DNA from: Histoplasma ohiense
Taxonomy: Eukaryota; Ascomycota; Eurotiomycetes; Onygenales; Ajellomycetaceae
Assembly (NCBI GenBank): GCA_017607445.1
Contig: JAEVHH010000005.1
Coordinates: 3,539,001 to 3,603,000, forward strand
Reading direction: 5' to 3'
DNA: 64,000 nucleotides
Shown here: one piece after another, positions 34,498 to 46,832 of the stretch
How positions within the stretch are numbered: the first letter of the stretch is position 1
Layout of the letters: the number at the start of each line of letters is the position of its first letter
Notes under the pieces: generated by a model
The model's input: only the letters and a program-made list of their open reading frames with translations
What the model was told of the DNA's origin: nothing
The model's database searches: none
Position numbers and translations under genes: made by a program

Positions 34498-36779
34498 TCA
34501 TAACCACGTCCATACCAACCACAAATACATTATGCCAGCCACAATCGCAATGCGTTTAAGCGGCTTCAAAACCTCCGTGTAGAGCATAAGTCTGAGCCGC
34601 CGCCGAAGGCTACCACCCCTAACGGCGCCGACACGATCATAGCTGCTGCTGCTAGCCGCACCCCTCTTCGGAGCCCAGCTGTGATCTTTCAACTTCTCAT
34701 CCAGCACTAGGTCAGAGCGTCGTAGGCTCTCGCTGATTTCATCATGACCTGTGGCGGTGCTTGGGACGTCGATTATCCGAACATGTTTTGTTGTTTCGCC
34801 ATTGCTGCCATGAGATGGCAGCAAGGTGGATGTGGTGCGGTTTGAGAAGCGGTTTTCACTATAGGCGGAGGAGGTTGTGGAGGTGCTGGAGGTTGTGGAG
34901 ATGGAAGCGTTGTCTAAATGGTTGGAAGCATGGCGGCTGTGGCTGTGGCTGTGAGTAAGTGGGAGGAGAGGTTCAGAGTCATGCGATAATGTTGGCGATG
35001 TTGGGTCTTGGGCTGGACGGAATGTGTAGGCGACGGCCCGGACGAGGAGGACGAGGATAGTCAGGACGAGGATGTAGCCATATTGGATGAAGATGGAGAT
35101 TTGGTCAGGGAGGAGGCAGAGGTGGTTTTGGATTGTGGAGGAGGAGGAGGAGGAGGAGGATAATGATGATGATGCTGTGTTTATGGATTTTCCCGTCTGG
35201 AGGTCGACAGGGTTGTAGATGCTGGCCATTTGGAAGCCCGGCCGGCGCACTCCCATTGCCATTGACAAACTTTTCACCGTGATCTCCTTAGGCGAGCCGC
35301 TGAATTCGCGATGGTTGATTTCGCAGTAGTCATGGTCATCGCCGGAGTATATCTGCTTTACGTTCGCTCCCGCACTGGTTATTATTTTTTTGCTTATCGT
35401 GTCTGTTAGAACATTCTGGTATTGATAGCCCCCGGAGACTCTGATAGCATTTCTTTCGTCTTTTTCAGGCAAGGGATCAGTAGAGGACGGGGGAAATCGT
35501 TCTCGCAGGGGTCCGCAGGGCGTCCCTGGAGCACGGTAGAGGGGCACATGTGTAAGGATAACTGTCGGTAGATCTATGTCGTCTGGAGAGGCCGATATCA
35601 CTGGCGGTGAAACGTCAATGGCATCGACAATCTTGGAGGGCGCAGAATAATTTTCCTTATGACCTTGGAGCGCTAGCAATTCCTCCCTAGCTGCTCGCGC
35701 TTTTATGTTTGAAAGATCGTTCAGAAAATCATCGGCAGCTCTCCAAATCTCGTCACCAACTGAGGTATGTCCAGAACTTCCTGTTTGAGGATCCGGCTGA
35801 TCCATAGCGCTCAACGAAACGGAGTCCACAGAGACAAAAGTGTGATTCCCCAGGATGTCTACCCGATTGCCAACGCCGAAATAAGTCTGGAATCGTTCGA
35901 GGACAGGCTTTTGTATCCCATGGCCAAACCCTAGATCATGATTGCCTGGTAGACTGGCGATGATCTTTCGGCCACGTTCGCTGGCGGCAGAATCAATCCC
36001 TCCCAATTTCCACGTATCGAAAAAAAGGCGAACGAACCGTCGATACTCTTTCATCCAGACACTGTGTCCATATGGCTTAAACCGTTCCTCCGGACTTGAG
36101 CTGCTTTCCGTCCCCCATTCCCTCCCCCCGTCAAACAGATCCCCTAAGAAGAACGTAGTGTCCGGATTTAGATTCCGTTGGAGCAACGAATAGGTTCGAT
36201 AGAGATATAGATCGGCATAAAAAACTGTCAGGGACGAGAGTGGCCACGGCCGGCCAGGATATGTATGTGGATCGACCAACTGGGGGTCCGCTACAAAGAC
36301 AACGTGATGGGGTACAGCTTGATCGGGCTGCATACATTGTCGCGGAATTCGTCAGTCTCATGCAAATGAATGGTTTCAAATCCAATAACAGCAAAACAGG
36401 AACAACGAGAAGATAGCAGACGTAAGCCCCAAAAAAGGGACGAGGGAAAAAAAAAATTAAATCATACCCATTGTTCCCAGGCTGCCCACTCACACTCCCG
36501 CACACTATCTCTAAACACCCTCCGTTCCCCCCACCAGAGAGTCACCGCCCACAGCAGGATCAAGATATTCTGCAACGAAAATATCAACCGTAACAACCCC
36601 AGCGCGTATCCGCATCTTCTCCTCCGCCTTGTCTCCCGGATATATGAGGCATTTAGGCGAGCTCCTTGACTTTTTATCACTGCAATGATCGTTTTTGCAA
36701 CGGGAGGGAGAGAACGGTACACGCGCCGAACGACAGAGGGTGGTTCCACAAAGTGGTCACGGTGGGAGTGGAGGGTCAT
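34498..36779 (-). CDS. membrane-bound metallophosphoesterase, Ted1/Cdc1/PGAP5-like
   Basis: Exons complement(34498-36327, 36468-36779), 713 aa, phase 0 join. The start MTLHSHRDHFVEPP is the first true ATG. A membrane segment lies near residues 60-90 (LLRLIFSLQNILILLWAVTLWW). The calcineurin-like core follows: ADPQLVD with Asp118, GDLFDGG, LPGNHDLGFGH, ILTHVPLYR and GDDHDYCE. Gln in ADPQL and GDDHD in place of GHxH are typical of the Cdc1/Ted1 branch, in which Mn2+-dependent enzymes remodel ethanolamine-phosphate on GPI anchors in the ER. A second membrane span is near residue 450 (ILVLTILVLLVRAVAYTF), and the protein ends in a third (IAIVAGIMYLWLVWTWL). A poly-Ser run precedes the second span. 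Confidence 0.88.
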
Positions 36780-37980
36780 TATAGCTTGTTTTATATGTCT
36801 TTTGGCAGTGTCGGCCAACGTATTATGGTTGGTGGGCAAAGAAAAGGATTGTCAATGTAGATAGGGAGGGTGTCGTTTGCGGATCGATATATATTTACGC
36901 CCTCGCTCGTCTGGTCGCGCTGTATGTAGTATGTATGAAATAAAATGGATGTACGCCGCCCACTTCAGCTGCAGGCAAGAGGTTATACGGATAGCTGGTG
37001 AGGAGATGAGGAGGGAGTGAACGATCGAAGGAGCATAGCTGTCGCCGTTCGCCTGGGCTGCTTTTCCAAGCCCTGTTTTCTTCCCCGTTCGTCGGCTTTT
37101 CCTTTTTTTCTTTCTTTCTTCCTTTCTTCCTGTTGTTTTCTTTTCTTTTCGGCTTCTTTACTCCCACGCGGATCCTGCTTTTCTTTCTCGCTGTCTTATA
37201 TCATATAGTTATTCTTCATAAGATTTTCTCCCGTCGCGTGGCGACATGCGGTAATAGTTGGACCACTGTTGAAGAGAGGGGTCACTGCAGAGGTATTTAT
37301 TGCCTTGCAAGGCTGTGGCTTATAACATAATAGAGGCTGTTAAATGGACATTCGTAGGAACCCTATCGGGGAAACTGTGGTCGTTATATATCTCCAGCAG
37401 GATGGCTGAAGAACGAAAATGACTTTCTTGGCGCAATCATGGAATCATGAGACAAAGTTCTGGGCCCAATTCAGGGTAACTAGTGTATACGATAAGCGGC
37501 AGTTGAACAAGATCTCTTTTTTGGAATGTCAATTGCGAGGGTAACTCAGTCTCATCGGCTATTTAAAAATGAGACTTCTGTTGAACAGCCCGAAGAGCTT
37601 CTACCCAGCACCCAGGCCAGCTCTTAAGATTAAATATCATCCATCGGAGGGGAAAATCATAGGTACTGTAAGTCATCAAACACCAAACAAGCCTGCCTAC
37701 CCAAGCAGAAACACGTTTGAAAGGCACTTATTGGATAGCAGCTAAAATAATATCCCTACTCTAACTTAGTTGTTGAGACGGAGGAAGGGTGGATAATTTC
37801 TTCGCCACCTTATGAAGGTCGAAGGTTGGCCTCCGAGTAAACGACGCAACCAAAACACTCCCCGCTTGAAACATTTGCCGCCTTGTCAAGACTGACTGCC
37901 AGCATAGCCTGCCAAACGCCCTTTGCCCTTGCCACATGCACTAAGCATCATAGGCCCCTGGGAATCGGGGATGTAGAGTT
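36780..37980. other. intergenic, promoter region
   Basis: Promoter of the phosphoesterase gene, with pyrimidine-rich CTTTC repeats at 37098-37150. Beyond it no coding frame is supported. Confidence 0.4.
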
Positions 37981-38389
37981 CTACTGGCCAGCACGTATCC
38001 TGTGATGCATCCTTTGTCCCAAGTCTCGCTGTTCAAGAATCCGCCATTGACAATTGCTTGCCGAGTTTCATGAATGAGCTGTCCGGAGAGTCGCCTCATG
38101 AAATAATAATGCCCGAATCGTTGATACCCAGACTATATCATCAATCCAGTGCTCAAGCACGTTGTCGAGCGTTCCTGCAAGGGCAGATTGCCCAGGGATC
38201 CTGATCCAGGGAGTCTGGGTAGCCGACATGATAGACATTCGGTTTATCAGCCTCATACCGTAGAGGATGTCCATGTCCACCCGCAACCCCTGGGTATTTG
38301 GGCCCGCGTCCAGCAAGGCTCATGATAGCCATCAATTGAAGGACTTCGGCATGAGGGCCTAGGATGGGATCGACATCGAGTTCTCGCAT
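37936..38389 (-). pseudogene. possible decayed gene of unknown family
   Basis: Three successive minus-strand frames look weakly coding: from 38389 (MRELDVDPILGPHAEVLQL, SLAGRGPKYPGVAGGHGHPL), then another frame around 38170-38250 (MSATQTPWIRIPGQSALAG, TLDNVLEHWIDD), then a third ending in a TAG near 37950 (LIHETRQAIVNGGFLNSETW, YVLASRTLHPRFPGAYDA). No intron set joins them convincingly. The family is unknown to me. Confidence 0.25.
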
Positions 38390-38399
38390 CCTACTCGGG

Positions 38400-39759
38400 A
38401 AAATGATTGACCTAACATAATTTTTTTCTTTTTAAAGCTCATCATTGACTTCCTTCTCATCGCGAAATAATCGCAATCTCGGCTGCGGAGGTTAGAGGTT
38501 GATGGTTAAGTGCGTTGAATGGATTCCAGGATCCAGGGGTTGGTGGAGTGAGAGTAAAATTGGGCAACAGAATCGATTTGTGGAGGATTCAGCCAGCCAG
38601 GTATTTAAATATAAAAAACACTTCGCGAACAGGGTGGAAAAATTGCGCAATCTGGAGATTTTTTCTTCACGATAAGACTGAAATTTTCTACCAACAAGTG
38701 CAGTGTGTCAACAATTCCCGTGTCTCCCTCGAAAGCTTTTTCTGTCAATCTGGCCTGGGCAGATGAGAGCATTCTGCGTGAATAATATTTGCAAAGCCTA
38801 GTCTCGACATGAAATATGGTAGTATGAAGGCGAGAGAAATGAATGAAAGGTCTGGGCCAGATGGTTGGCGAGTTTGAGGCTATTGTTGAGGGGCCCTTGT
38901 AGAGATACTCATAACTATAGCAACTAATTTGTCCATGTGCTATGCAGAGTCGAGGAATGAGCAGATTGGCGTATTTCCAGAGCCATCTAGGAACAATAGT
39001 GAGGCGATAAGTGGCAACCATCCTTGCTGTAACTACAGATTCTTCATGTTGTTATGCATACATAGTAGGAGGTGGGATAGTTGTTCATGTGGTAAGCGTT
39101 ATCATGACGAAAGATTCGGAGGCAATTGACTCCAGAATCAGGAGTAGCCTCTGGAAAAACAAATCGAAGAAGCGTATGATGATATGTGGAAAGAAGAATA
39201 GAAATCCCAGAAGGAATGAAGCGAGCCGCCGCGGGATGAGCACCGGGCCCATCCATCGAAATCTGCGCCAACACTGAACACAGCCGTGCCCCGTGCCTGG
39301 TCCGGTTCTCGTGTCTGTGACAAATATTTGACCAGACAAGCTCCCCGGAGTGAAGAAAGCTCAAAATCAACGGATGTTACCACTTACTATGCCCATTGCT
39401 TTAACATACAATAAGAGTCCGCCAGTATGCATTTTGAATCGAAACGACCATGTAGATCTTGAAGGTATTTAGATATATTGTTTCTCAATTAAAACCAATT
39501 AATCATTTTCGACAATTCGCCAAATAATACGTAGTAAACAGTAGATAAGAAAAAGAAAGTAGAGGTTCAAAAACATTCACGAATCCAAAGTATTCCTACG
39601 TCGTAAGTGGCGTAAGGAACTGTGTATCGAACAGCGCCCGAGCAATGTTCAATAATTACCAATCTACCCAAAACGTCAAAAAGGGTAGAGGGCAAGTCTT
39701 CTAATAAGGCAACCAAAGCATTCTACCTAGAGAGTTGAGAGGAGAGAAAGGTGGGAACA
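38400..39759. other. intergenic, AT-rich
   Basis: No supported gene. The overlapping short frames on both strands at 38600-39400 have no domain. The last 150 bp are the 3' flank of the zinc transporter. Confidence 0.4.
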
Positions 39760-41626
39760 TCATTTGCCACCGGGGCAACACTGCTGTCCATCGGCGCACT
39801 CGACCCCACACTCAAGCAGGCAGTTAGGGTCAACAGTATTTGACCCATGACAGCGTTGTGCTCCTCCCTTGGGAGAATTCGACGTCGTCGCCGAGCCACC
39901 AGCCGCATCATCAGCGTCGCTATCCGGATAGAACTCCGGCTGGATAGTTGATGAGTGAATGCCATATGCGTGCAGACATCTGCGCACCTGGCGTGCAAGC
40001 TCCATGTATCGATCGGACCCTTCGCCCTTGACATCATGACTGACTTGGATGTGCAGCGAGCAGACGAGTTGCGTATCGCTGAGCTGCCAGACATGCAGGT
40101 GGTGACAGCTGATGATGCCGGGCAGGCTCTGGATGTCTTCGATGATGTGGTCGATGCTGAGGTCGGGGGGAACGGCTTGGAGGAGGATGCGTGACGCGGC
40201 TTTGCAGAGCGGGATGGCGGAGCAGAGGATTATGAAGGTGATCACGAGCGAGATGCCTGGGTCTACGTAATAACGCCAGGAGTAATCGGTGAGCCAGATT
40301 ACGAGGGCGGAGATGATCACGCCAACGTTTCCCAGGGCGTCGCCAACTACGTGGAGGAAAACACCTCGCATGTTTAGGTCGCCATGCGAATGAGAATGGC
40401 CACCCTTCACATCGTGTGTTTTCGGTTTGGCGTGGTTGTGCTCGCCGTGTAAGTCTTCGTGGCTAGCGGCTTTGGGTATCATTCGAACTTGTTCTTGACC
40501 GTTTAGATGAGTATATGGTGTACCATCGTAGTCACTCAATAAATCCGTTTGTTCCGATGGCCGAGGGCCGTTTAAAGGATATTCGGCGTCCGACCCGTCA
40601 AATCGACTGGCCTCAATGATATCCCGACGCAGGATGGCAGGGTGGATTTGAATATCTTCCGAATCACGGAAAGGCCATTGGACTGACGCACTAAACCGAC
40701 GGGAGTTGCGGCGTTTGTTGGCATCAGATTCGCTCCACCTGGTTGCACCAGGGGTAGACGTGTTGTTCTCCGTAGCACCCCGTTCTTCAGCAGACAATCT
40801 CGATATTCCATTTTCTGGTGCTGCGCTCGCCAAGGTCACCGATTCGTCCGCTATTACCCCCGTACCCGGCTCCTGAATGTAGCCCTGCTCCGCCGTATCG
40901 ACTGCCTCCGTTCCTCCACTGTGGGCATGCGAGTGGTCATGGAAAAGCACCAATCCAAGAATATTCGACATCAGACCGCAGCAGCCGACGACAAACACGA
41001 GCTTCGGGTTCCTCACTACTTGCGGCTCGACGAATCGTTGGATAGCTTCAAGAAAGATGGAAAGACATAATGCGACGAGGAACACGCCATTGACAAGCGC
41101 ACCAAGAGTTTCAGCCCGTTGCCACTGTAAATTGTCGTAATTATCATCATATTAGCGCTGGCCATTGCGTGTGGTGCTCGATCCAATTCGCAGGATAGTG
41201 AGACCCATTACTTACCCCATAGGTATACACTTTCGAGGTGGTTCTCTCATTTGCGACTCTGACAGCCCAGAGTCCAACACAGAGCGATAATACATCATTG
41301 AGCTAAACACGCAAAAAAGCGAAGAAATAATTAGTTAACAGAAAAGACATAGACAAAAAAAAAAGAAAAGGAAAGGAAAGGAAAGGCTCTCTCGCATTCT
41401 CCACATACCATATGAAATGAATCCGCAACCAAGGCTAGCGAATGGACGGAATAACCTAACCAAAGTAGAAAAAGAAGGGAGTCAGCAGAGGCTCCTAACA
41501 TAGGTTTTCAAAATTTGTCCACCGGCAATAAGAGTCCGTAAACTCACCAACGACTAGTTCAAGGAGGAAGAATAGGGAATCGATTATGAGGAGGAGAATG
41601 ATCCGGTGGGATTTTGACATCCCCAT
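39760..41626 (-). CDS. vacuolar zinc/cadmium transporter, cation diffusion facilitator (Zrc1/Cot1-like)
   Basis: Exons complement(39760-41124, 41216-41302, 41409-41455, 41548-41626), 525 aa, all in phase. The N-terminus MGMSKSHRIILLLIIDSLFFLLELVVGYSVHSLALVADSFHMLND holds the CDF zinc site (H and D of HSLALVADSFHML). YGWQRAETLGALVNGVFLVALCLS follows, then a His-rich loop (HDHSHAHSGG) and a long acidic/Ser insert of about 150 residues with a second His patch (HEDLHGEHNH, KGGHSHSHGD). The second metal pair is in MRGVFLHVVGDALGNVGV. CDF proteins of this branch load Zn2+ into the vacuole in exchange for protons. The C-terminus ends in a Cys-rich tail (six Cys in about 25 residues, ending CCPGGK). 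This is longer than yeast Zrc1 (442 aa), mainly because of the loop. Confidence 0.92.
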
Positions 41627-44322
41627 GGTCTCCGATTTTAGAATTGGCACCGCCCCGGGGCGAGCCAACTGATTTGATAGGTTAAAAGCAAAGTGTGCAA
41701 TCGAACAGCTTTCTTCCACAGACTATTGAGAGCTAGAATGGACGTTGGGTGTTAAAACCGGCTATGCGATCTTTTTCCTTAGACTCCGAGAGGGGATGAT
41801 CTTTGATGAGGTGGGCATGGAGATAATGAAGATGTAATATCACCATCCTGTCCGCGCAACGTATCACCAACAAGGGAATGAAAAGCGGAAGGAGGGGTCT
41901 GGCGTGAGGAGATACCTTTTTCCCAAGAAAGCGATGAAACAACTGTAGTGTTACCAAACCAGGCCAGATCTGTTGGCGCGATATGGCAGCTTTTGGGGGT
42001 GGCGGATAAAAACCGGGGGATCGGGACGTAGGGTTTAGTCAGCAGATTAGGACAGGTGTTTAGACCATGCTTGACTGATAAGGGTTAGCAGGCCACGGCT
42101 AGGGCGATATGTCTTAGGCTCTGAGCTCAGAGGACCCTACCAAAAGTATCGCACCACTCAGATTCAATTTATACAGCTAAGGAGCGCCACTGTGTTTTAA
42201 TGAGTAATTATATTTAGCTTTGGATCGCCTTCTATTTTTATGAAATTACTGCATAATCTGAATTGATTCCTTTTTTTCTCTCTAATTTTCATCTCCAGCA
42301 TCTCGTCTTAGGGCGGATTGGTAGGCAGATAGATTACATATTGAATGGCAGTGCCGATATTCAGTATAAAATACAGTGTGAATTTCTGCCAAGATTTATA
42401 GTGCTGTCTAGCTGTCTTTTTGCCGGCGCAATACTTTTGGTAGCGTCCTCCGTAGTTCTTATATAGATTCATTTATCCTACATAAAATCATCAACATATC
42501 TTAGCAGATACTAGATACTTTGCTGTTAAATCTCTATTTAACCCACTACTAGTACTGTTTGAAGCAACCTGGGCGAGTGGGCATTTTCTAGATTTTCAAC
42601 TCTTCAACTATTCTGTCCATTTGTTTTGAGAACCGCGATTTGCTTTTTGGCTGTAGCTTGACGTTGTCTAGTCTACCACCATGTCACCTTCATAAGCGCG
42701 CTTCGTTGATATGCTGAAGGCCAGCAATGTTCTTACCCACTTACCTGAGTAGAAATGCACTGCTACCGGCAATCATCCAGCTATCCATCAGCTAGTCTAC
42801 AATCTACGACATTTGTAATGTCCTTTCAACTTCGCCTCTATCTTATTTGCCTCATCTAACCTTAGTTTGTTCACCATTGCTAATAAAATAACTCTTTCAA
42901 TTACTTTGTCCGGCTATCATCTGGAATCCGCGTCGACCTTCTTCCTTCTTCCATCATTTTAAGTTTACTTGTCAATTGCTCTCGTATCACCGTCGCTATA
43001 AGGGAACAAAACTTTCGGCGAGAAACCTCAGCAAGAGGGGCATCCGAATGGCACCCATTTGGAGAGTAAACACGGTGACCCATACGCAGTGCACAGATTG
43101 AAGCTGAAGAAACATTCTAGATCTCAAAAGGAAAGAAGAGAAAAACATTGTGAATTGCAATTGCCTGGCTATCCAGAGAGATAAAAGGCTTGCCCAGCAT
43201 TGAACGTTTCATTTTATGGCTAGCTTAAATTCACTCAATCTGCTTTCCACAACCAAGAGATGGAAAGAATAACATTGCAAGTCTCTGTAATTTCGTTTCA
43301 GAGCAACTATAAAATTACAACAATCAGAGATGGCAAACCCTCTTGATATTTTCAAGTCTTACCCAGTTTGAACGAAATTCATAGCTCCTTCTTTGCCAAG
43401 GACTATAACAGCGGGATTATCAATGTGACGCCGGCCTCCAATCTTCCAGCCACAGGGGCAAGTCCCATTTCCAGTACCATTCCACTTACCACACCTCAGG
43501 CATCTCCAGACCATTGTGCGTGAAGAGGTCGATAGAAATCAAAGAAGATAATTCAAGAAAAGCGATTTTAGCTTCATGTATGAGGAGCCTTGAAGGGGCG
43601 AAGACTGTCCTGTCAAAAATAGGAGAGTCATTCGAGCTTTAAATATGCGAGTCTGTCAACTATTCCACTGCGAACGCGGCCTGAAGTTCCTGCAAGGGAT
43701 GGGTAACTAATTCTGAGAGAACAGAAATTACAGCACGAAGCCGATAAGACATGATGTTGCCCCCCGTAGAAACCGGCCGTTTGGTTCTGCGCAGTAGGCA
43801 ACAGTGCCCTCAATTCCTGCGTACTTTAACAAGACCTCTATCAATTCGTACGGTTATCATGAGGCTTGACATCCGCTTTCTTGTAGCCAATGAGATGTTA
43901 CTTGAATCCGGTTTGGCTATGCACACTTTCAGATTGCCGGCGCCTAAATACGTGACGAGCGGGTGAGCGTACCTAGTAGGTAGGCTTTCAATATTGGGAT
44001 TCAGCGGGGCGGAATCCCGGGCAGCAACATGATAATTTCAAACAAACAAATCCGACAGGTTGCAGTTGGATACGGATTGGGGTTTAGATTTTTGACTAAG
44101 AAATTTTGCACAAAGAACTTTGACCTTCCGTCAGGGATGAGTTTGAATCACACTTGAAAAATTTTCCAGCCAAAAATCCGAACCCCATCCAGCTTTTTTG
44201 AACCCCGTTCAACTGTACGCCAAAAGAAAATCGGCCAGTTACCCCTGAATCAACAAACAATTCTTTGCTCCCTGTTATATTTATTTCTCGTCTCCAGCCT
44301 CCTGCTAGCCTTGACCTTCGCA
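41627..44322. other. long gene-free region
   Basis: About 2.7 kb. The first 500 bp are the promoter of the zinc transporter. The rest is AT-rich with no supported gene. Near 44137-44222 a repeat shared with 46470-46534 (TTTGAACCCCGTTCAACTG core) lies just upstream of the APH gene. The last 60 bp are its 5' UTR. Confidence 0.4.
44137..44222. repeat. dispersed short repeat, copy 1
   Basis: Begins GAGTTTGAATCACACTTGAA and ends GAACCCCGTTCAACTGTACG. The 3' 25 bases are identical to the copy at 46510-46534. The copies flank the APH gene and the telomere-like tract. Confidence 0.55.
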
Positions 44323-45130
44323 ATGTCTTCCTCTACAGATGAAGGATGGCTCAAGAGATGCCGAAACGAAAATATGCCGTTTCCCCCGTTTGATAGGTAC
44401 ATCTATCTACTACCCGAACATGTTGTGAAAAAGAGACTTATCCCTGGCGAGTTGGGCTATGATGGCTACGAGCCTGAGTTCTCCACGATCTCCTTACGGG
44501 ATGAAAATGAGGTACGCACTCTAGAGCTCGTTCGCCAATACACGAACATACCGGTGCCAAAACTCATACATCAAGGCGATGGGTAAGTAGGGCAGTATTC
44601 CAACCCAAGTCACGACAACTGATAGCAAATTTCATCTTTTATATAGATTCAATGTCTTTGAAAGGATCCCTGGAATTACAGTGAATGAGAGTCCAACATG
44701 GGATAAAGTTTCCCCCCGTCAACGAGAGGCGATTAAGCTTCAAGTGCAGAATTATATCAAGGAGCTGGCGAAGGTTCCCAACCCCTCTGCAGGGGTTCGG
44801 TCGCTGAGCGCCTCAGGCGAGATCATCCACCTTCAACTTCCTCACCGCGGACCTTTCGAGTCTACGAAGGCTTTTCTCAGAGCATACGAGGACGAGGATG
44901 TGCCAATTATTCACCAGATCAACCCACTCAGCAAGCCGGTGTTATCGCATCTGGATTGGGACCTTTCAAACATTGTGCTGCATCCGAACTTGGATGCCGT
45001 AGCGGGCGTGATTGACTGGGAAAGAGCAGCATTTTTCCCAGAAGGTGGGAGAAGTATTCACCGGATGTGTCACCAATGGGAAGGCTGGGAGACGCTCTTC
45101 GATGGGATTGAATTCCCACTTGAACAATAA
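44323..45130 (+). CDS. APH-family phosphotransferase (aminoglycoside/choline kinase-like)
   Basis: Exons 44323-44582 and 44647-45130, 247 aa, joined G-G|A in phase 2. The APH/ChoK fold shows a short N-lobe (DENEVRTLELVRQYTNIPVPKLI) and a C-lobe with Brenner's motif HLDWDLSNIVLHP (His, Asp, Asn) and the metal-binding GVIDWERAAFFPEG. Fungal members of this family are numerous and mostly uncharacterised; in Onygenales they are expanded. The natural substrate is unknown, and aminoglycoside resistance should not be assumed. No nucleotide-binding lysine or glycine loop is obvious in the short N-lobe. A 30-bp tandem duplication follows 24 bp after the stop. Confidence 0.8.
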
Positions 45131-45153
45131 GTGGCGAAGACTGACAAACATTG

Positions 45154-45213
45154 TAATTCTCCATGGTTTAAGTGGTATCTTTCTAATTCTCCATGGTTTA
45201 AGTGGTATCTTTC
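45154..45213. repeat. 30-bp perfect tandem duplication
   Basis: The unit TAATTCTCCATGGTTTAAGT plus GGTATCTTTC occurs twice head to tail (45154-45183 and 45184-45213), just downstream of the APH stop codon. Confidence 0.9.
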
Positions 45214-45288
45214 TCAATATGTTCAAAACTCCCTGGATTGATAGCAGATGAAAACAAGTGAATAGGGTAGAAAGATTAGCGACGAGGA

Positions 45289-45348
45289 TTTAGGGGTTAG
45301 GGGTTAGGGGTTGATTAGGATTAGGTTAGGATTAGGGTTAGTTAGGGG
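45289..45348 (+). repeat. interstitial telomere-like TTAGGG tract
   Basis: About ten degenerate units: TTAGGGG three times, then TTGATTAGGATTAGGTTAGG, ATTAGGGTTAG and TTAGGGG. TTAGGG is the telomere unit of most filamentous ascomycetes. Another TTAGGGTTAG lies at about 45374. Confidence 0.75.
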
Positions 45349-46832
45349 ACTTGCACCTGAGAAACATGTTGGCTTAGGGTTAGCTCGCTAGAAATCCACG
45401 TGACCACACCGATTTAAGCAGTGCTGCGCCCGCTAGATAGTTACAATGAACCAAACCTCCATCATAATATGATTTTACGTAGTGGTGTTCTGGTGCTAGA
45501 TGTTGATTTTACCTTCCTAAACTCCAACCAATATTCCAAAATTGGCAAAATTTATATATACATATATATATATATGCCATGGAGATCTTGGTCCGGGAAA
45601 AATGTTATGATCTCCAAAGACTGAATCTATCACAGGGATTCTTGATTAAGAGACCAGCTGGTTTCTACCCTTACTTCTGGATTGCCGCAGAACTGTTTAA
45701 TTGCACTCAGTCTCTCAACCTTTTTTTTCCCCCTCCCATCGCAGGTGTTGAAGAATTCAAGTGGAGGAAAACAGCCCAGGTTGAAGCTCAAGATATATAG
45801 AGGGATTACCCTCCCTCAAGTTTCAGGCTGGTTCATGGAGTGGAGACGGGAATGATGGATCTTTTAAGAGGCCCCACCACCCACAGTTGGTTGTCCGATG
45901 GCAGAAATGATGGTTCTTCTATGTAATCATAGAAGAAGGGGGAGGGAGGGAGGGAGGGAGGGAGAGAAGATTCAGATCCCAGGCTAAGGACCGAAATCCA
46001 AAACATTGCTTTGACGTACACGGATATATCTCAGAAACACAAATGAGCTGATTGAACCAGTTAACCTGGTTCTGCATTGGCAATTTTGAAGTTAAGCAGC
46101 ATCCTTTTGTCTTACTCAGAGCTGAAATCAATCAAATTGATCTTGGGGAGCTCTGCGTGTGTATATACAGAGAGTACAGAGGACGATGTCAAAAGTGAGT
46201 AGCATCTCACGCGAAGAATTTTAAGATAGAATTAGCTAGGGGTTAGGAATCAGAAAAGGGAGGTGGATTAGAAAACTAAGTAGAGGATTAGAGATTAAAT
46301 TAGATTGGAGTATTAGTTAGAGAGTAAAGAATTTGAGAAATGTAGAGAACAACCCCCCAGAAGCACACAGTTAAGAGAGGAAAAAATACTGGAGAGTGCA
46401 GCTTTAACCAAGGCTCAAAAATTGTACATATCAAATGAGCACTTTCCAACTTTGAATCCTGTGATAATGGTGAGTTTGAACCACACTGAAAGTTTTTACC
46501 AGTCTAAAAATTTGAACCCCGTTCAACTGTACGCCCGATGATGGTCTGCTTAGGTTGGCATGGTACAAGAAGCAGTCAGATGGAAATAACAAGATAATGG
46601 CAACAAGATCTTCAAGGCGATCACCGAGACATTGGTTATTTTATGGCCTTCCATTTGTTCTATTTTCTGGCAGTTATCAACACCACCAGCACAAATGCCG
46701 CCGCGATTATCTGTATATAAAAATTAGGGGTGTGTGTGTGTGTGTGTCAGCAGCTGTCGGGGACATAACAATTCGTGGAAAAAGCAACAAAGAAAGAAAG
46801 CAGGGAAGAGAAAAAAGTGCGTCTCGTTTCGC
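45349..46832. repeat. gene-free repeat region
   Basis: Holds (TA)n at 45550-45576, a GGGA tandem run at 45941-45965, GATTAGA-rich sequence at 46220-46320, the second copy of the GAACCCCGTTCAACTG repeat at 46470-46534, and a (TG)n at 46731-46748. No gene is supported. Confidence 0.45.

Noticed and set aside
44323..45130. Reading the APH gene as an antibiotic-resistance gene
   Set aside because: Fungal APH-fold proteins are a broad family with unknown substrates; nothing here points to aminoglycosides.
45154..45213. Tandem duplication considered as a CRISPR-like array
   Set aside because: Only two adjacent units without spacers in a eukaryotic genome.
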